Source: Streptomyces pacificus
GTDB taxonomy: Bacteria; Actinomycetota; Actinomycetes; Streptomycetales; Streptomycetaceae
NCBI RefSeq assembly: GCF_011766325.1
Contig: NZ_BLLG01000008.1
Span: forward strand, 1-64,000
DNA length: 64,000 bases
Direction of reading: 5' to 3'
Program-made: the position numbers and the translations under genes
Shown: piece after piece, positions 8,947 through 16,563 of the stretch
Position numbering within the stretch: position 1 is the stretch's first letter
Layout: the number at the start of each line of letters is the position of its first letter
The notes under the pieces: generated by a model
What the model saw: the letters and a program-made list of their open reading frames with translations, nothing else
The model's database searches: none
Told to the model about the DNA's origin: nothing

Positions 8947-9123
8947 CTATGCGGGGGTGTAGCGGTGGTGCGGGCAGGTGCAGCGGCGTACGAGCAGGAT
9001 GCCGCTGCTGTGCGGCAGAGACACGTCCTTGGTCTGTCGGCACTGGCGGTGCAGGTCCTTGTACTCCGGTCGCTGGGCGAGCGCGCATTCAGCAGACATG
9101 CCCGAGGCGTCCGGGGTGGTCAT
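8947..9123 (-). CDS. 58-aa Cys/His-rich small protein
   Basis: An ORF of 58 codons starts at ATG 9123, sharing ATGA with the stop of the preceding gene. It begins MTTPDASGMSAECALAQ and ends RRCTCPHHRYTPA. Cysteines at about residues 13 and 34 and the final CTCPHH group could bind a metal, but no known family is recognised. It is the third gene of a tightly overlapped minus-strand trio and is followed by a terminator. The tight coupling is the main reason to accept it as real. The function is unknown. Confidence 0.6.
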   Translation of the reverse strand: MTTPDASGMSAECALAQRPEYKDLHRQCRQTKDVSLPHSSGILLVRRCTCPHHRYTPA

Positions 9124-9350
9124 CAGAGGATGCCGCCGCTGCTCGCCGCGTTCAGAGCCCGCGTCCGCTCCTGGACGGCTCGCAACCGCTCATCGTTGGT
9201 AGCCCGGCGGACGCGAGCGGGGTCGGCGTCCCACTCGCGCCCACCGGCCAGCGGCCGGAGCTGGACATACGGGCCCTCGTGTCCCGTGACGTATCCGAGC
9301 TTGTCGCGCTCGGTGTCGATGGCCAGGTCGCCCTCTTCCGGCGCGTTCAC
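9123..9350 (-). CDS. 75-aa small protein of unknown function
   Basis: This 75-residue product (start GTG 9350, overlapping the upstream stop as GTGA) begins AIDTERDKLGYVTGHEGPYVQLRPLAGGREWDADP after a short acidic lead. The VTGHEGPYVQLRPLAGGREW segment resembles a small beta-rich fold often found in Streptomyces accessory loci, but I cannot assign a family. Charged helices follow (ARVRRATNDERLRAVQERTRAL). It is the middle gene of the three-gene operon divergent from the DUF6879 gene. Confidence 0.65.
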   Translation of the reverse strand: MNAPEEGDLAIDTERDKLGYVTGHEGPYVQLRPLAGGREWDADPARVRRATNDERLRAVQERTRALNAASSGGIL

Positions 9351-9550
9351 TCGCGGCCTCCTTGCTGGAGCGCCTCAGCGAGCCGGGCGGCCACGTCCGA
9401 GCGCACCCGCCCCAGCTCCACCAACCGCAGTTCAGGGGACGCGGGATCGACCCTCAGCGAGGGCAGGACGATTCCGGCTTCGGTCAGCGCTGCGCGCAGG
9501 GACTCAACAGCCGCGTACGGGTCGATGTCCTGCTGTTCCTTGGTCTCCAT
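9347..9550 (-). CDS. 67-aa small helical protein of unknown function
   Basis: I chose ATG 9550 (METKEQQDIDPYAAVESL), which gives 67 residues; longer in-frame starts would run into the divergent promoter region. The protein is mostly amphipathic helix (VESLRAALTEAGIVL, RVRSDVAARLAEALQQG). It heads the minus-strand trio and overlaps the next gene by four bases. It faces the DUF6879 and XRE genes across a 172-base divergent promoter region with repeated motifs. Confidence 0.65.
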   Translation of the reverse strand: METKEQQDIDPYAAVESLRAALTEAGIVLPSLRVDPASPELRLVELGRVRSDVAARLAEALQQGGRE

Positions 9551-9574
9551 GAACGCGACGCTAGAAGTGGGCAG

Positions 9575-9657
9575 TTGCCCGGCGGTATGGTGTTTTCTCG
9601 AATTTGCCCGACGCCTCGCGAGGATTGCTGCTGTTTTCTCCTGGACCCTGCCCGACC
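9575..9657. promoter_or_regulatory. Divergent promoter region with repeated operator-like motif
   Basis: TTGCCCGGCG at 9575-9584, TTGCCCGACG at 9604-9613 and CTGCCCGACC at 9648-9657 are three copies of one decamer. They alternate with two exact copies of TGTTTTCTC at 9591-9599 and 9632-9640. The region separates the small-gene operon from the DUF6879-XRE pair. The XRE protein is the obvious candidate to bind it, but this is not shown. Confidence 0.5.
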
Positions 9658-9722
9658 CCGTAGAACCGAGCCGGACCCCCGGCCATGCTGTTGGATCAAG
9701 ACCCCTGGAAGGGAGAGCGCCC

Positions 9723-10457
9723 ATGACTCGTCAGCTTCCCTTCACCGGTACAGACAGCAAGGTCGATGGCTGCCCCGCCCTGCACACCGACGAGGGCACC
9801 GGCGAAGTCATCGTTCAGGGCACGCCCGTCACCGACCCGGAAGACCTCGCGCAGCTCAAGCACTTCGGGCCGGGCGATGCAGCGGTGGCCGTGCCCCGCG
9901 AACTGCTCGTGAACTGGGGACCGAAGGAGATGGAGCGCGTGCCCGAACTCGTAGACCGGGCCACCTTCCGCCGCTTGTTCGAGACCTTCAAGCACACCGC
10001 CTGGCGGCTGGAGACCCGACGCGGCTACGCCTCGGACCGCGAGGACCCCGACTTTCAGGCGTTCTTGGCCACCGGCTCCGCGCCCTGCGACCCCAACGAG
10101 CCCTGGTTCGTCAACATCAAGACCCAGACCGAGGCGGGTAAGACGGTCGGCCGGGTGCGCGTCGCGGACCGCCCGATGACCACCGAGCAGCGGTTCTTGC
10201 TCGACTACGCCCGGCACAACGCGGCGGTCTGCGAGGACATCCGCTACCTGTGGCGCGAGGACGCCGCCGACCTGCCCGCCGAAGACTTCTGGATCTTCGA
10301 CTCGCGCTTGGTCGCTGTGCTGCACTTCGACGACACCGACAACATCACGGACATCGAGCTGATCACCGAACCGGCTGAGGTCGTTCGGTACGCCATCGTG
10401 CGCGACGCGGCGATGCACCACGCTGTGCCGTTCGACCAGTTCGCCGCGACCGAATGA
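9723..10457 (+). CDS. DUF6879-like protein with N-terminal extension
   Basis: The 244-residue product starts at ATG 9723 with GGAAGGGAGA upstream. Residues from about 75 (LVDRATFRRLFETFKHTAWRLE) to the end (VRYAIVRDAAMHHAVPFDQF) look like the DUF6879 family, which in Streptomyces pairs with XRE-DUF5753 regulators. The first 65 residues (CPALHTDEGTGEVIVQGTPVTDPEDLAQL) resemble a small separate protein often encoded next to such genes, so this may be a fusion. It precedes the regulator by ten bases. No biochemical function is known for the family. Confidence 0.75.
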   Translation: MTRQLPFTGTDSKVDGCPALHTDEGTGEVIVQGTPVTDPEDLAQLKHFGPGDAAVAVPRELLVNWGPKEMERVPELVDRATFRRLFETFKHTAWRLETRRGYASDREDPDFQAFLATGSAPCDPNEPWFVNIKTQTEAGKTVGRVRVADRPMTTEQRFLLDYARHNAAVCEDIRYLWREDAADLPAEDFWIFDSRLVAVLHFDDTDNITDIELITEPAEVVRYAIVRDAAMHHAVPFDQFAATE

Positions 10458-10467
10458 CACGTGACCG

Positions 10468-11319
10468 GTGAGCACTGACTACCAGCAAGCCAGGGTGGCC
10501 CTGGGCGTGCGACTGCGCGAACTCCGGTTCACCTGCCCTGGTGGTCGGCTCACCGGTCAGCAGCTCGCCCAGCGGCTCGGCTGGCCCGGCTCCAAGGTCA
10601 GCAAGCTGGAGAACGGCAAGCAGACGGCCACCCCCGAGGATCTGAGGGCGTGGGCCGACGCGACCGAGCAGCCGGGCGTGTACGCCGAGCTTGCCGCCCG
10701 GCTGGCAGGGTTCGAGTCCCACATCAGATCATGGCGTCGCGCGCTGGCGAACGGCTTCAAGCCGCTGCACGAGGGCTTGAGTGCCGAGATCGACCGCACC
10801 TCGGAAATGTGGCTCTGGGAAGAGTCGGTGATCCCGGGCCTGTTACAGACGCCCGAGTACGCGCGCCACGTCATCCAGCGCTATTCCGAGCTGCTGGGCG
10901 GAGCCAGCGACGTTGAGGCCGCCGTGCGCTCCCGGGTGCAGCGGCAAGAGTGGCTGTACCGGCCCGGTCGCAAGCTGCACGTCCTGACGTGGGAAGCCGC
11001 CTTGCGGTCGCTGATCTGTCCCCCCTCCGTGCTGGCCGCTCAGCTCGACCGCCTTACCGGGATGCTCGGCATGGACACGGTGGAGCTTGGCGTCATCCCC
11101 TTCGCGGCCTCCGTCAAGATCGTGCCCGCCAACGGCTTCTGGGTCCTTGATGACCGCCTGGTGGTGGCCGAGGACTGGCACGCCGAGATGTGGTTGGACG
11201 ACGCCGACAACGTGGCCTTGTACGCGAAGGTCTGGGCCACCCTGCGCGAGTCGGCCGTGTACGGGTCTGACGCCCACAACGTCATCAACGCCGCTCGCCG
11301 TGCCCTGAACCCGCGTTGA
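10468..11319 (+). CDS. XRE-family regulator with DUF5753 domain
   Basis: This 283-residue DNA-binding protein has an N-terminal helix-turn-helix (LTGQQLAQRLGWPGSKVSKLENGKQ, about residues 28-52) and a DUF5753 C-terminal domain (EESVIPGLLQTPEYARHV, then FWVLDDRLVVAEDW). The GTG start at 10468 lies ten bases after the DUF6879 stop, so the two are cotranscribed. A TTA leucine codon is present at 10843-10845 (codon 126, within GLLQTPEY). In Streptomyces, TTA codons need the developmental tRNA bldA. It probably regulates the divergent region at 9551-9722. Confidence 0.88.
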   Translation: MSTDYQQARVALGVRLRELRFTCPGGRLTGQQLAQRLGWPGSKVSKLENGKQTATPEDLRAWADATEQPGVYAELAARLAGFESHIRSWRRALANGFKPLHEGLSAEIDRTSEMWLWEESVIPGLLQTPEYARHVIQRYSELLGGASDVEAAVRSRVQRQEWLYRPGRKLHVLTWEAALRSLICPPSVLAAQLDRLTGMLGMDTVELGVIPFAASVKIVPANGFWVLDDRLVVAEDWHAEMWLDDADNVALYAKVWATLRESAVYGSDAHNVINAARRALNPR

Positions 11320-11345
11320 CGGGTCGCCAGGCCCGGGGCCCGGGA

Positions 11346-11361
11346 CGGTGTCTCCCGTGGC
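11346..11361. repeat. 16-bp direct repeat, right copy (left copy 8852-8867)
   Basis: CGGTGTCTCCCGTGGC occurs exactly at 8852-8867 and 11346-11361, flanking the island. Related GAGACCCCACGG sequences follow each copy at about 60-70 bases. It may be a duplication made at insertion, or just two related terminators; the left copy forms part of a hairpin. Confidence 0.5.
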
Positions 11362-11443
11362 TTCGTGCTGGCGGGTACGGCCGGACGCCCCGGGCGGGGG
11401 CTCCGGGCCGCCGGAGACCCCACGGGAGGCCGGGACGATATAT

Positions 11444-12133
11444 GGCTCTCCTGCCGTATGTGTGGGTCATTCTGTCTGGGGTTGGCGGCCGGGGAGGGTG
11501 GGTTTGTCTCCGGCGAGGGTGAGCATGGCGAGGGCGGTGATGGCTTCGGCGGTGTGGAAGCCGAAGCCTCGGCGGATGATCAGGCGGGTCTTGGTGTTGG
11601 TGGACTCGATCAGTCCGTTGGACATGCAGGTGGTCAGGGCGGCGCGGATGGCGTCGTAGTGCCGGCGGATCCTGCGCTGGAGGTCGACGAAGGTGTCGAT
11701 GCGGCAGCGGCGGGCCCAGCCGATCCAGCGGTCCAGGGCTTTCAGGGCGGCCCTGGGCCGGGTGCGGGCGAGGGTGAACACGGCGCGCAGGGCTTCCTTC
11801 AGGCGCCAGGCGCGGTGCAGGCGGGGGTCGGTGGCGGCGATCCAGGCGAGCTTGGCCGCCTGGCGGTCGGTGAGGTCGGCCTCGTTCTTCCACAGCGCGA
11901 AGCGGGAGTCCTTCAGAGCCCGTGCCCGCTCGGCGTCGCCCGCCTCCCGGCGGGCCCGGTTCCAGGACGCGCGGCGTTCGGCATCCAGGGCCTCGGTGGC
12001 CCGGGCGATGACGTGGAAGGGGTCCATCACCCGCAGCGCGTGCGGGGCGCGCTCGGCCAGGACCTCGGCGATCCAGGCGGCGCCGTCGGCGCCCTCCGGC
12101 ACGAGGGCAGGGGCCCGGAAACGCCTATGGTCG
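11444..12133 (-). mobile_element. Truncated ISL3-family insertion sequence
   Basis: The right end is recognisable at 11444, where GGCTCTCCTGCCGTATGTG resembles the terminal repeats of ISL3 elements (GGCTCTTCCG type). The AT-rich GATATAT just outside could be target sequence. The other end, with the first half of the transposase, is missing, and the element stops at a GC-rich heptamer array. Confidence 0.7.
11467..12114 (-). pseudogene. ISL3 transposase, C-terminal half only
   Basis: Homology to ISL3 transposases starts abruptly near 12114 (ADGAAWIAEVLAERAPHALRV) and runs to the natural C-terminus. MDPFHVIARATEAL contains the second catalytic Asp, and NGLIESTNTKTRLIIRRGFGF contains the catalytic Glu region. 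The N-terminal zinc finger, helix-turn-helix and first catalytic Asp are lost. The same frame continues upstream only through the heptamer repeat (RPSTVDRGPGAGG), which is not transposase. It cannot be active. Confidence 0.85.
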
Positions 12134-12224
12134 CCCCCGGCCCCCGGCCCCCGGCCCCCGGCCCCCGGCCCCCGGCCCCCGGCCCCCGGTCCCCGGTCGA
12201 CGGTCGACGGTCGACGGTCGACGG
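12134..12224. repeat. Heptamer tandem array (13 units)
   Basis: Eight copies of CCCCCGG (12134-12189), one TCCCCGG (12190-12196) and four TCGACGG (12197-12224) follow without interruption. The array sits exactly at the breakpoint of the truncated ISL3 element. Confidence 0.97.
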
Positions 12225-12381
12225 TCAGGGCCGGCGGTCCGCACCCGCGGGCGCGCCCTCGTGGACCGCACACGGGCCGGGGAGGCCCCGAGCACCCGGT
12301 CCCCGCGGGGGAGCGGCCCGCGCAGTGGCTCCTCCGGGGCCGCGCGCATGGTGCCTTTTGGCCCGTAATACGCTCTCACCC

Positions 12382-12741
12382 ATGCTTGACGCCCTGACGG
12401 TCGCGGTGTCCGCGACCGCTCTCGCCCTCGCCGCCTGGTGCGGTTTCGCAGCGTTCCGGGACCAACCGACCAAGGACTGGCACTTCGCCGGGATGGCCGT
12501 GGTCACGCTGCTGGCGCTGGCCCAGCTGGTGGTGGGCGTGGTGCAGCTGGCGAGGGGCGAGAAGGCGGACGAGGGGACGACGATCTTCGTGGCCTATCTG
12601 GTCGGCGCGTTCGCAGCGGTCCCCGCCGCCGGGTTCCTTTCGCTGGCCGAGCGGACCCGCTGGGGTTCGGCGACGGTCGCGGCCGGAGCGGTGGTGCTCG
12701 CGGTGCTGGAGGTACGGCTCCACGACATCTGGGGAGGCTGA
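12382..12741 (+). CDS. Small four-helix membrane protein
   Basis: This 119-residue protein starts at ATG 12382. It has four hydrophobic stretches: LTVAVSATALALAAWCGFAAF, FAGMAVVTLLALAQLVVGVVQL, TTIFVAYLVGAFAAVPAAGFL and ATVAAGAVVLAVLEV. No functional motif or named family is recognised. The next gene, also a small membrane protein, starts two bases after its stop, so they are an operon and may form a complex. A TAATA sequence shortly upstream of the ATG may be part of the promoter. Confidence 0.8.
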   Translation: MLDALTVAVSATALALAAWCGFAAFRDQPTKDWHFAGMAVVTLLALAQLVVGVVQLARGEKADEGTTIFVAYLVGAFAAVPAAGFLSLAERTRWGSATVAAGAVVLAVLEVRLHDIWGG

Positions 12742-12742
12742 G

Positions 12743-13213
12743 GTGGCCGGTGAGACCGGGGCGACAAGAGCGACGGGGACGACGGGGACGACGGGGACGA
12801 CGGGAGCCGCCGCGCAGGCGGCGCCGGGCGCCCGGCTGGTCAGCGGTCCCGGACTGCTGCTGGTCTGGCTGTACGGGGTGATGTCGGTGGGTGCCGTGTC
12901 GCGTTCGGTGTACCAGATCGCCACCGAGTACGACCGCGCCCCCCTGGCGTACACGCTCTCGGCGATCGCCGCGGTGGTGTACGCGTTCATCACGTACACC
13001 CTGTTCCGCGGCGGGGAGAAGGCCCGCAGGGCGGCTCTGGTCTGCTGCGCCGCGGAGCTGGTGGGGGTCCTGACCGTGGGAACGTGGACGCTGATGGACC
13101 CCTCCGCGTTCCCGGACGCCACGGTGTGGTCGGACTACGGCATGGGGTACCTCTTCATTCCGGTGCTGCTGCCCGTGACCGGAATGCTCTGGCTGCGCCG
13201 GGCCCGGCGCTGA
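12743..13213 (+). CDS. Small membrane protein, partner of the preceding gene
   Basis: The 156-residue product starts at GTG 12743, one base after the previous stop. Its N-terminus holds a low-complexity Thr/Gly run (TGTTGTTGTTG) encoded by a 9-bp tandem repeat. Four hydrophobic segments follow: LLLVWLYGVMSVGAVS, AYTLSAIAAVVYAFITYTLF, ALVCCAAELVGVLTVGTW and YLFIPVLLPVTGMLWL. No function is assigned. Streptomyces genomes often carry this kind of gene beside the preceding one. Confidence 0.8.
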   Translation: MAGETGATRATGTTGTTGTTGAAAQAAPGARLVSGPGLLLVWLYGVMSVGAVSRSVYQIATEYDRAPLAYTLSAIAAVVYAFITYTLFRGGEKARRAALVCCAAELVGVLTVGTWTLMDPSAFPDATVWSDYGMGYLFIPVLLPVTGMLWLRRARR

Positions 13214-13444
13214 ACCGGGTCCGTTCACGCAACGGGCCACTCAGCGAAAACACCGAAAGCACCGAAAGCACCGGAGACACCGGAGGAAGGCGCCACCCGG
13301 GCCGATAGGCCGCACCGCTCACCGAGGACGCCTGGCACGGTTCGCCGAAGGGGGCACCCCTCGCCGGCGGCTCGGACCGACCGCCGGCGGAACCGGCCAC
13401 GCGCCGCATCCGCCTCTCGCCGCACCTCGCCGCACCTCGCGGGA

Positions 13445-13969
13445 CTACGCGCTGGCGGCGAACGCCCCCTCGGCCGGGGCCGAGCGCACCGCGGCCGCGT
13501 CCTTCTCCATCGTGACGAGCGTCAGCCCCGGGTTCACCACACGGGTGGACACGGGCGCGTAGCCGTGGCCGCGGTACAGGCGCAGATTCCGCTCGCTGCG
13601 GTGACCGGAGAGCAGTTGGAAGCGGCGGGCCGCGGACTGGCCCGCGAAGTGCGCCTCGATGGCGTCGAGCAGCCGGCCGCCCAGTCCGTGGCGCTGCATC
13701 CGGGGGTGGACCATGAGCTTGCCGATCGTGGCGGTCCCCTGGCCGTCGGCCTCGCCCCGTACGGACGCGACGACCTCGTCGCCGAGGCGGGCCACCAGGG
13801 CGTGGCCCCGGTCGAGTTCGGCGCGGAGTTCGCCGAGCGTCTGGGTGAGCGGTTCCATGCGGTAGTCGCCGTAGAGTTGGGCCTCGCTCTGGTAGCACAG
13901 GTACTGCAGCTTGAGGATCTGCTCGGCGTCCTCCGCCACTGCCGCTGAGATGGTCACGCTCATACCCAT
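13445..13969 (-). CDS. GNAT acetyltransferase
   Basis: A GNAT-fold N-acetyltransferase of 174 residues. The acetyl-CoA loop is visible as IGKLMVHPRMQRHGLGGRLLDAIEAHF, and the tail SERNLRLYRGHGYAPV is the usual beta-strand before the C-terminus. I chose ATG 13969 (MGMSVTISAAV) because GGGAGG precedes it; an ATG six bases later is equally possible. The substrate is unknown. It converges on the small membrane-protein pair across about 230 bases that contain short GAAAGCACC repeats and nothing else recognisable. Confidence 0.82.
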   Translation of the reverse strand: MGMSVTISAAVAEDAEQILKLQYLCYQSEAQLYGDYRMEPLTQTLGELRAELDRGHALVARLGDEVVASVRGEADGQGTATIGKLMVHPRMQRHGLGGRLLDAIEAHFAGQSAARRFQLLSGHRSERNLRLYRGHGYAPVSTRVVNPGLTLVTMEKDAAAVRSAPAEGAFAASA

Positions 13970-14232
13970 GTGCGCATGCCTCCCGCTCAACCCCGCCCGG
14001 TTGTCACCGCCCCTTCTCCCGGAGTTCAGGAGCCGTGACCTCTGTCGTGAGCATTCTGCGCAAGAATCCGAGGCAACGGGAACGCATCGGCCCCGGACTT
14101 CCTTGTGAGATTCCCGACTCTCCTGCGATGTCGCGGTACGTGGGGCCCGCCGGCGCCGGCATCGCCGTCAGCAGCCGACCTCTCTGTCAAGTTTCGTACG
14201 GACCAATGTCACGCGCTGAGAAGGGGTGCAGG

Positions 14233-14514
14233 TCAGCGGCCCGAATGAGGCGGCGCCCCGCCCGGCGGTGCCAGACGGGGCGCGCGGTGGCTGGTGCTGA
14301 GGCTCGGCGGGGACCGTGTGCATCCTCGGGGGTCGGCCCGGGCGTCAAGGCGCGGCGCGCAGTCCGGGCAGGCGTAGCGTAAGAGCATTGTTCCCGGGCC
14401 GCTGGTGCTTTGGATCCAGCGCACGGTGATGGGGGCGGAGGTGTTGCGATGGCAGTGGACGCAGAGCGCCACCTGAACGGCGGGCAGGGGCGGGAACGGC
14501 TCGGCGACGGTCAT
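14233..14514 (-). CDS. Small CxxC protein (accessory family)
   Basis: A 93-residue protein starts at ATG 14514 (MTVAEPFPPLPAVQVAL). Two Cys pairs, CVHCHR and CPDCAP, separated by about 27 residues (TVRWIQSTSGPGTMLL between them) make a likely zinc ribbon. From memory, similar short proteins recur in Streptomyces accessory loci, without known function. The ATG overlaps the stop of the preceding ORF (ATGA). The C-terminal 35 residues are Pro/Arg-rich and may not be original. Confidence 0.6.
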   Translation of the reverse strand: MTVAEPFPPLPAVQVALCVHCHRNTSAPITVRWIQSTSGPGTMLLRYACPDCAPRLDARADPRGCTRSPPSLSTSHRAPRLAPPGGAPPHSGR

Positions 14515-14705
14515 GCGCTCGCCCCCGGCGCGGCGAACTGGTCGCCGGGGTAGCGGTAGGGATACCCGATGCCGCGCTCGGCGAATGCTGTCGCGAAGAA
14601 CCGTTCCCGGCGTACAGGGGTGAGCCGCAGCGTTTCCTCGGCCCGGAAGATGGGGCGTGCTTCCTCGGCGCTCGGACCGGTCCACGGTTTGGCCCGTGGG
14701 CTCAC
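14511..14705 (-). pseudogene. Probable C-terminal remnant of an accessory gene
   Basis: Sixty-four codons from GTG 14705 end in RRERFFATAFAERGIGYPYRYPGDQFAAPG and overlap the zinc-ribbon gene by ATGA. The FFATAFAERGIGYPYRYPGDQF segment looks genuinely coding. No good start or ribosome site is seen, so I read it as the tail of a longer gene whose front was lost next to the phosphodiesterase gene. Confidence 0.4.
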
Positions 14706-14861
14706 GGGGCCGTTCCGGGCGGCTGGCTCGGAGCGGGTGCGGCAGAGTCCTCTTCGGACGGTGCCGCGCCGTGCGGGGCGCACCGTCGGGAGCCTCGGTC
14801 TCCGTCGAGGCCCGCTCCCACCCGGCCGTATGACGGCCGCTCGGTCGCTCGGCCGCTGACG

Positions 14862-14902
14862 CGTACCGGCCGGGCGACGGAGCCCGCCGCCCGGCCGGTA
14901 CG
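14862..14902 (-). terminator. Terminator of the phosphodiesterase gene
   Basis: CGTACCGGCCGGGCG at 14862-14876 pairs perfectly with 14888-14902 around an 11-base loop. It lies 16 bases after the gene's stop. Confidence 0.8.
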
Positions 14903-14917
14903 TCCGCCGCCCGGGCG

Positions 14918-16105
14918 TCAGCCGTCGACGAAGTCCGCGTGGGCCAGCAGGCCGGTGTCCGGGTTGTCGGTGAAGATCCCGTCGATGCCCTGCTCGAAGT
15001 ACACCGTGAACGCGCCGAAGGCGTCGCCGTACGCGTGCGGGTCCGTGCCGCGCCGGAAGTCGGCGGGCAGGAAGGAGTTCTCGTTCCGCATGGTGTACGG
15101 GTGCAGGATCAGCCCCTCGGCGTGCGCGTCGCGGACGAGTGTGGTGGGCGTGCCCAGCTTGCCGCTCGCGTCCTTCGGCACGACGAGGTCGAGGGTGGGG
15201 CCGATGCCCTGCGCGAACGAGGCGATCCACTTCAGTCCCTCGGGCGTGACCAGGTCCCCGACCGTGCGCGGGTCACCGGCCTGGGCGAAGTCCCAGGGTC
15301 TGGTGATCGCGCCGGCGAGCAGCACGACGCGCGGAGTGTCCACCAGCTTCGCCAGCCGCTGGATGCTGCTCGGCTCGAACGACTGGAGGAAGACCGGTGA
15401 GTTCCTGCGGTGCCGGCCGTAGCGGCGCAGCAGCTTCGCCAGGGGCTCCTCCAGGCCGAGGCCGATGCTGCGGAAGTAGGTGGGGTGCTTGGTCTCGACA
15501 TGCAGCCAGACCGGCCGACCGCGACGGCGGCCTTCCTCGTCGGCCCAGCGCAGCACCTCCTCGAAGGTGGGGATCGCCCAGCGGCCGTCGTAGAGGGTGT
15601 TGTGCCCGCGGCTCGCCGGTATCCGCTCCTTGGCCCGCAGCGTCTTCAGTTCGGCGAGGGTGAAGTCCTCGGTGAACCAGCCCGTGGCACCGGTGCCGTC
15701 CACCGATCTGGTGGTCCGGCGGGAGGCGAACTCGGGACGGGAGGCGACATCCGTGGTGCCCGAGATGTCGTTCTCGTGGCGGCACACCAGATGCCCGTCC
15801 TTGGTGGGCACCAGGTCCTGCTCGATGACGTGCGCGCCCATGTCCAGGGCCAGCTGGTAGGAGCCGAGGGTGTGCTCGGGCCGGTAGCCGCTCGCTCCGC
15901 GGTGGGCGATGACGGTGGGCACCGGCAGCGAGCGGTAGCCGGGGCCCCCGCCGTGCCGCTCCTCTCGGGCCTCGCCGTCGCCGGCGGCGGCCCGCTCCAC
16001 GGCGTGCGCCGCCGGCGCGGCCGCCATACCGAGCGCAGCCGACCCGAGGACCGCCGCCCCGAGGACGGTCCGCCGGCCGGGGGTGTTCTCCGCACCATGT
16101 GTCAT
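14918..16105 (-). CDS. Secreted glycerophosphodiester phosphodiesterase
   Basis: The enzyme hydrolyses glycerophosphodiesters to glycerol-3-phosphate and an alcohol. The 395-residue protein has a Tat-type signal peptide (GRRTVLGAAVLGSAALGMAAAPAAHA, residues 10-35). Catalytic-domain marks are VIAHRGASGYRPEHT (His-68, Glu-77) and AHVIEQDLVPTKDGHLVCRH (metal-binding Glu/Asp and second His), later FTDNPDTGLLAH. ATG 16105 is preceded by AAGGAG five bases upstream. It is exported folded and probably scavenges phosphate or glycerol from phospholipid head groups. The size and the inserted loops fit the longer GlpQ-like type. Confidence 0.92.
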   Translation of the reverse strand: MTHGAENTPGRRTVLGAAVLGSAALGMAAAPAAHAVERAAAGDGEAREERHGGGPGYRSLPVPTVIAHRGASGYRPEHTLGSYQLALDMGAHVIEQDLVPTKDGHLVCRHENDISGTTDVASRPEFASRRTTRSVDGTGATGWFTEDFTLAELKTLRAKERIPASRGHNTLYDGRWAIPTFEEVLRWADEEGRRRGRPVWLHVETKHPTYFRSIGLGLEEPLAKLLRRYGRHRRNSPVFLQSFEPSSIQRLAKLVDTPRVVLLAGAITRPWDFAQAGDPRTVGDLVTPEGLKWIASFAQGIGPTLDLVVPKDASGKLGTPTTLVRDAHAEGLILHPYTMRNENSFLPADFRRGTDPHAYGDAFGAFTVYFEQGIDGIFTDNPDTGLLAHADFVDG

Positions 16106-16355
16106 TGACACTCCTTCGTCGAAATGGGCATGTCACTGTTACCCGGTCGCGCTGGCCTCGCGGCGCACCGGCCAGGGCCGCACGAGGCGACGTTCACCCC
16201 GCCGCGACGCACGGCACGGCCGGCACGGCGACTCGCTGCGCTGCCGGATCGACCGAGCAGACCCCACGGCGCGGCCGATCCGGCGCCATGCGATCCACCG
16301 CGCCGCGCGCCACGCCGCTCGCCGACGGGCACACCCTGTCCGACGCGACACCGGG

Positions 16356-16397
16356 CACCAGGCACCAGGCACCAGGCACCAGGCACCAGGCACCAGG
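16356..16397. repeat. Heptamer tandem array (6 x CACCAGG)
   Basis: Six perfect copies of CACCAGG lie in the divergent gap between the phosphodiesterase and acyltransferase genes. The gap is otherwise without recognisable features apart from their promoters. Confidence 0.97.
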
Positions 16398-16563
16398 CCA
16401 TCGTGCCCGAGAGCCGGGGCAGGCACAGGCCAAACCCCGGTCAACACTGCGTATCCACTCGGTGTACCCGACGTGCGATCGGGCGGCACCCGCGAGTATC
16501 GTCCTCACCTGCAGAGACTTCGCCGGCCGTACCACCGTCCCGCTTCTGACACCGGAGGACCCG

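Noticed and set aside
12134..12224. CRISPR array
   Set aside because: The 7-base units follow each other without spacers and there are no cas genes.
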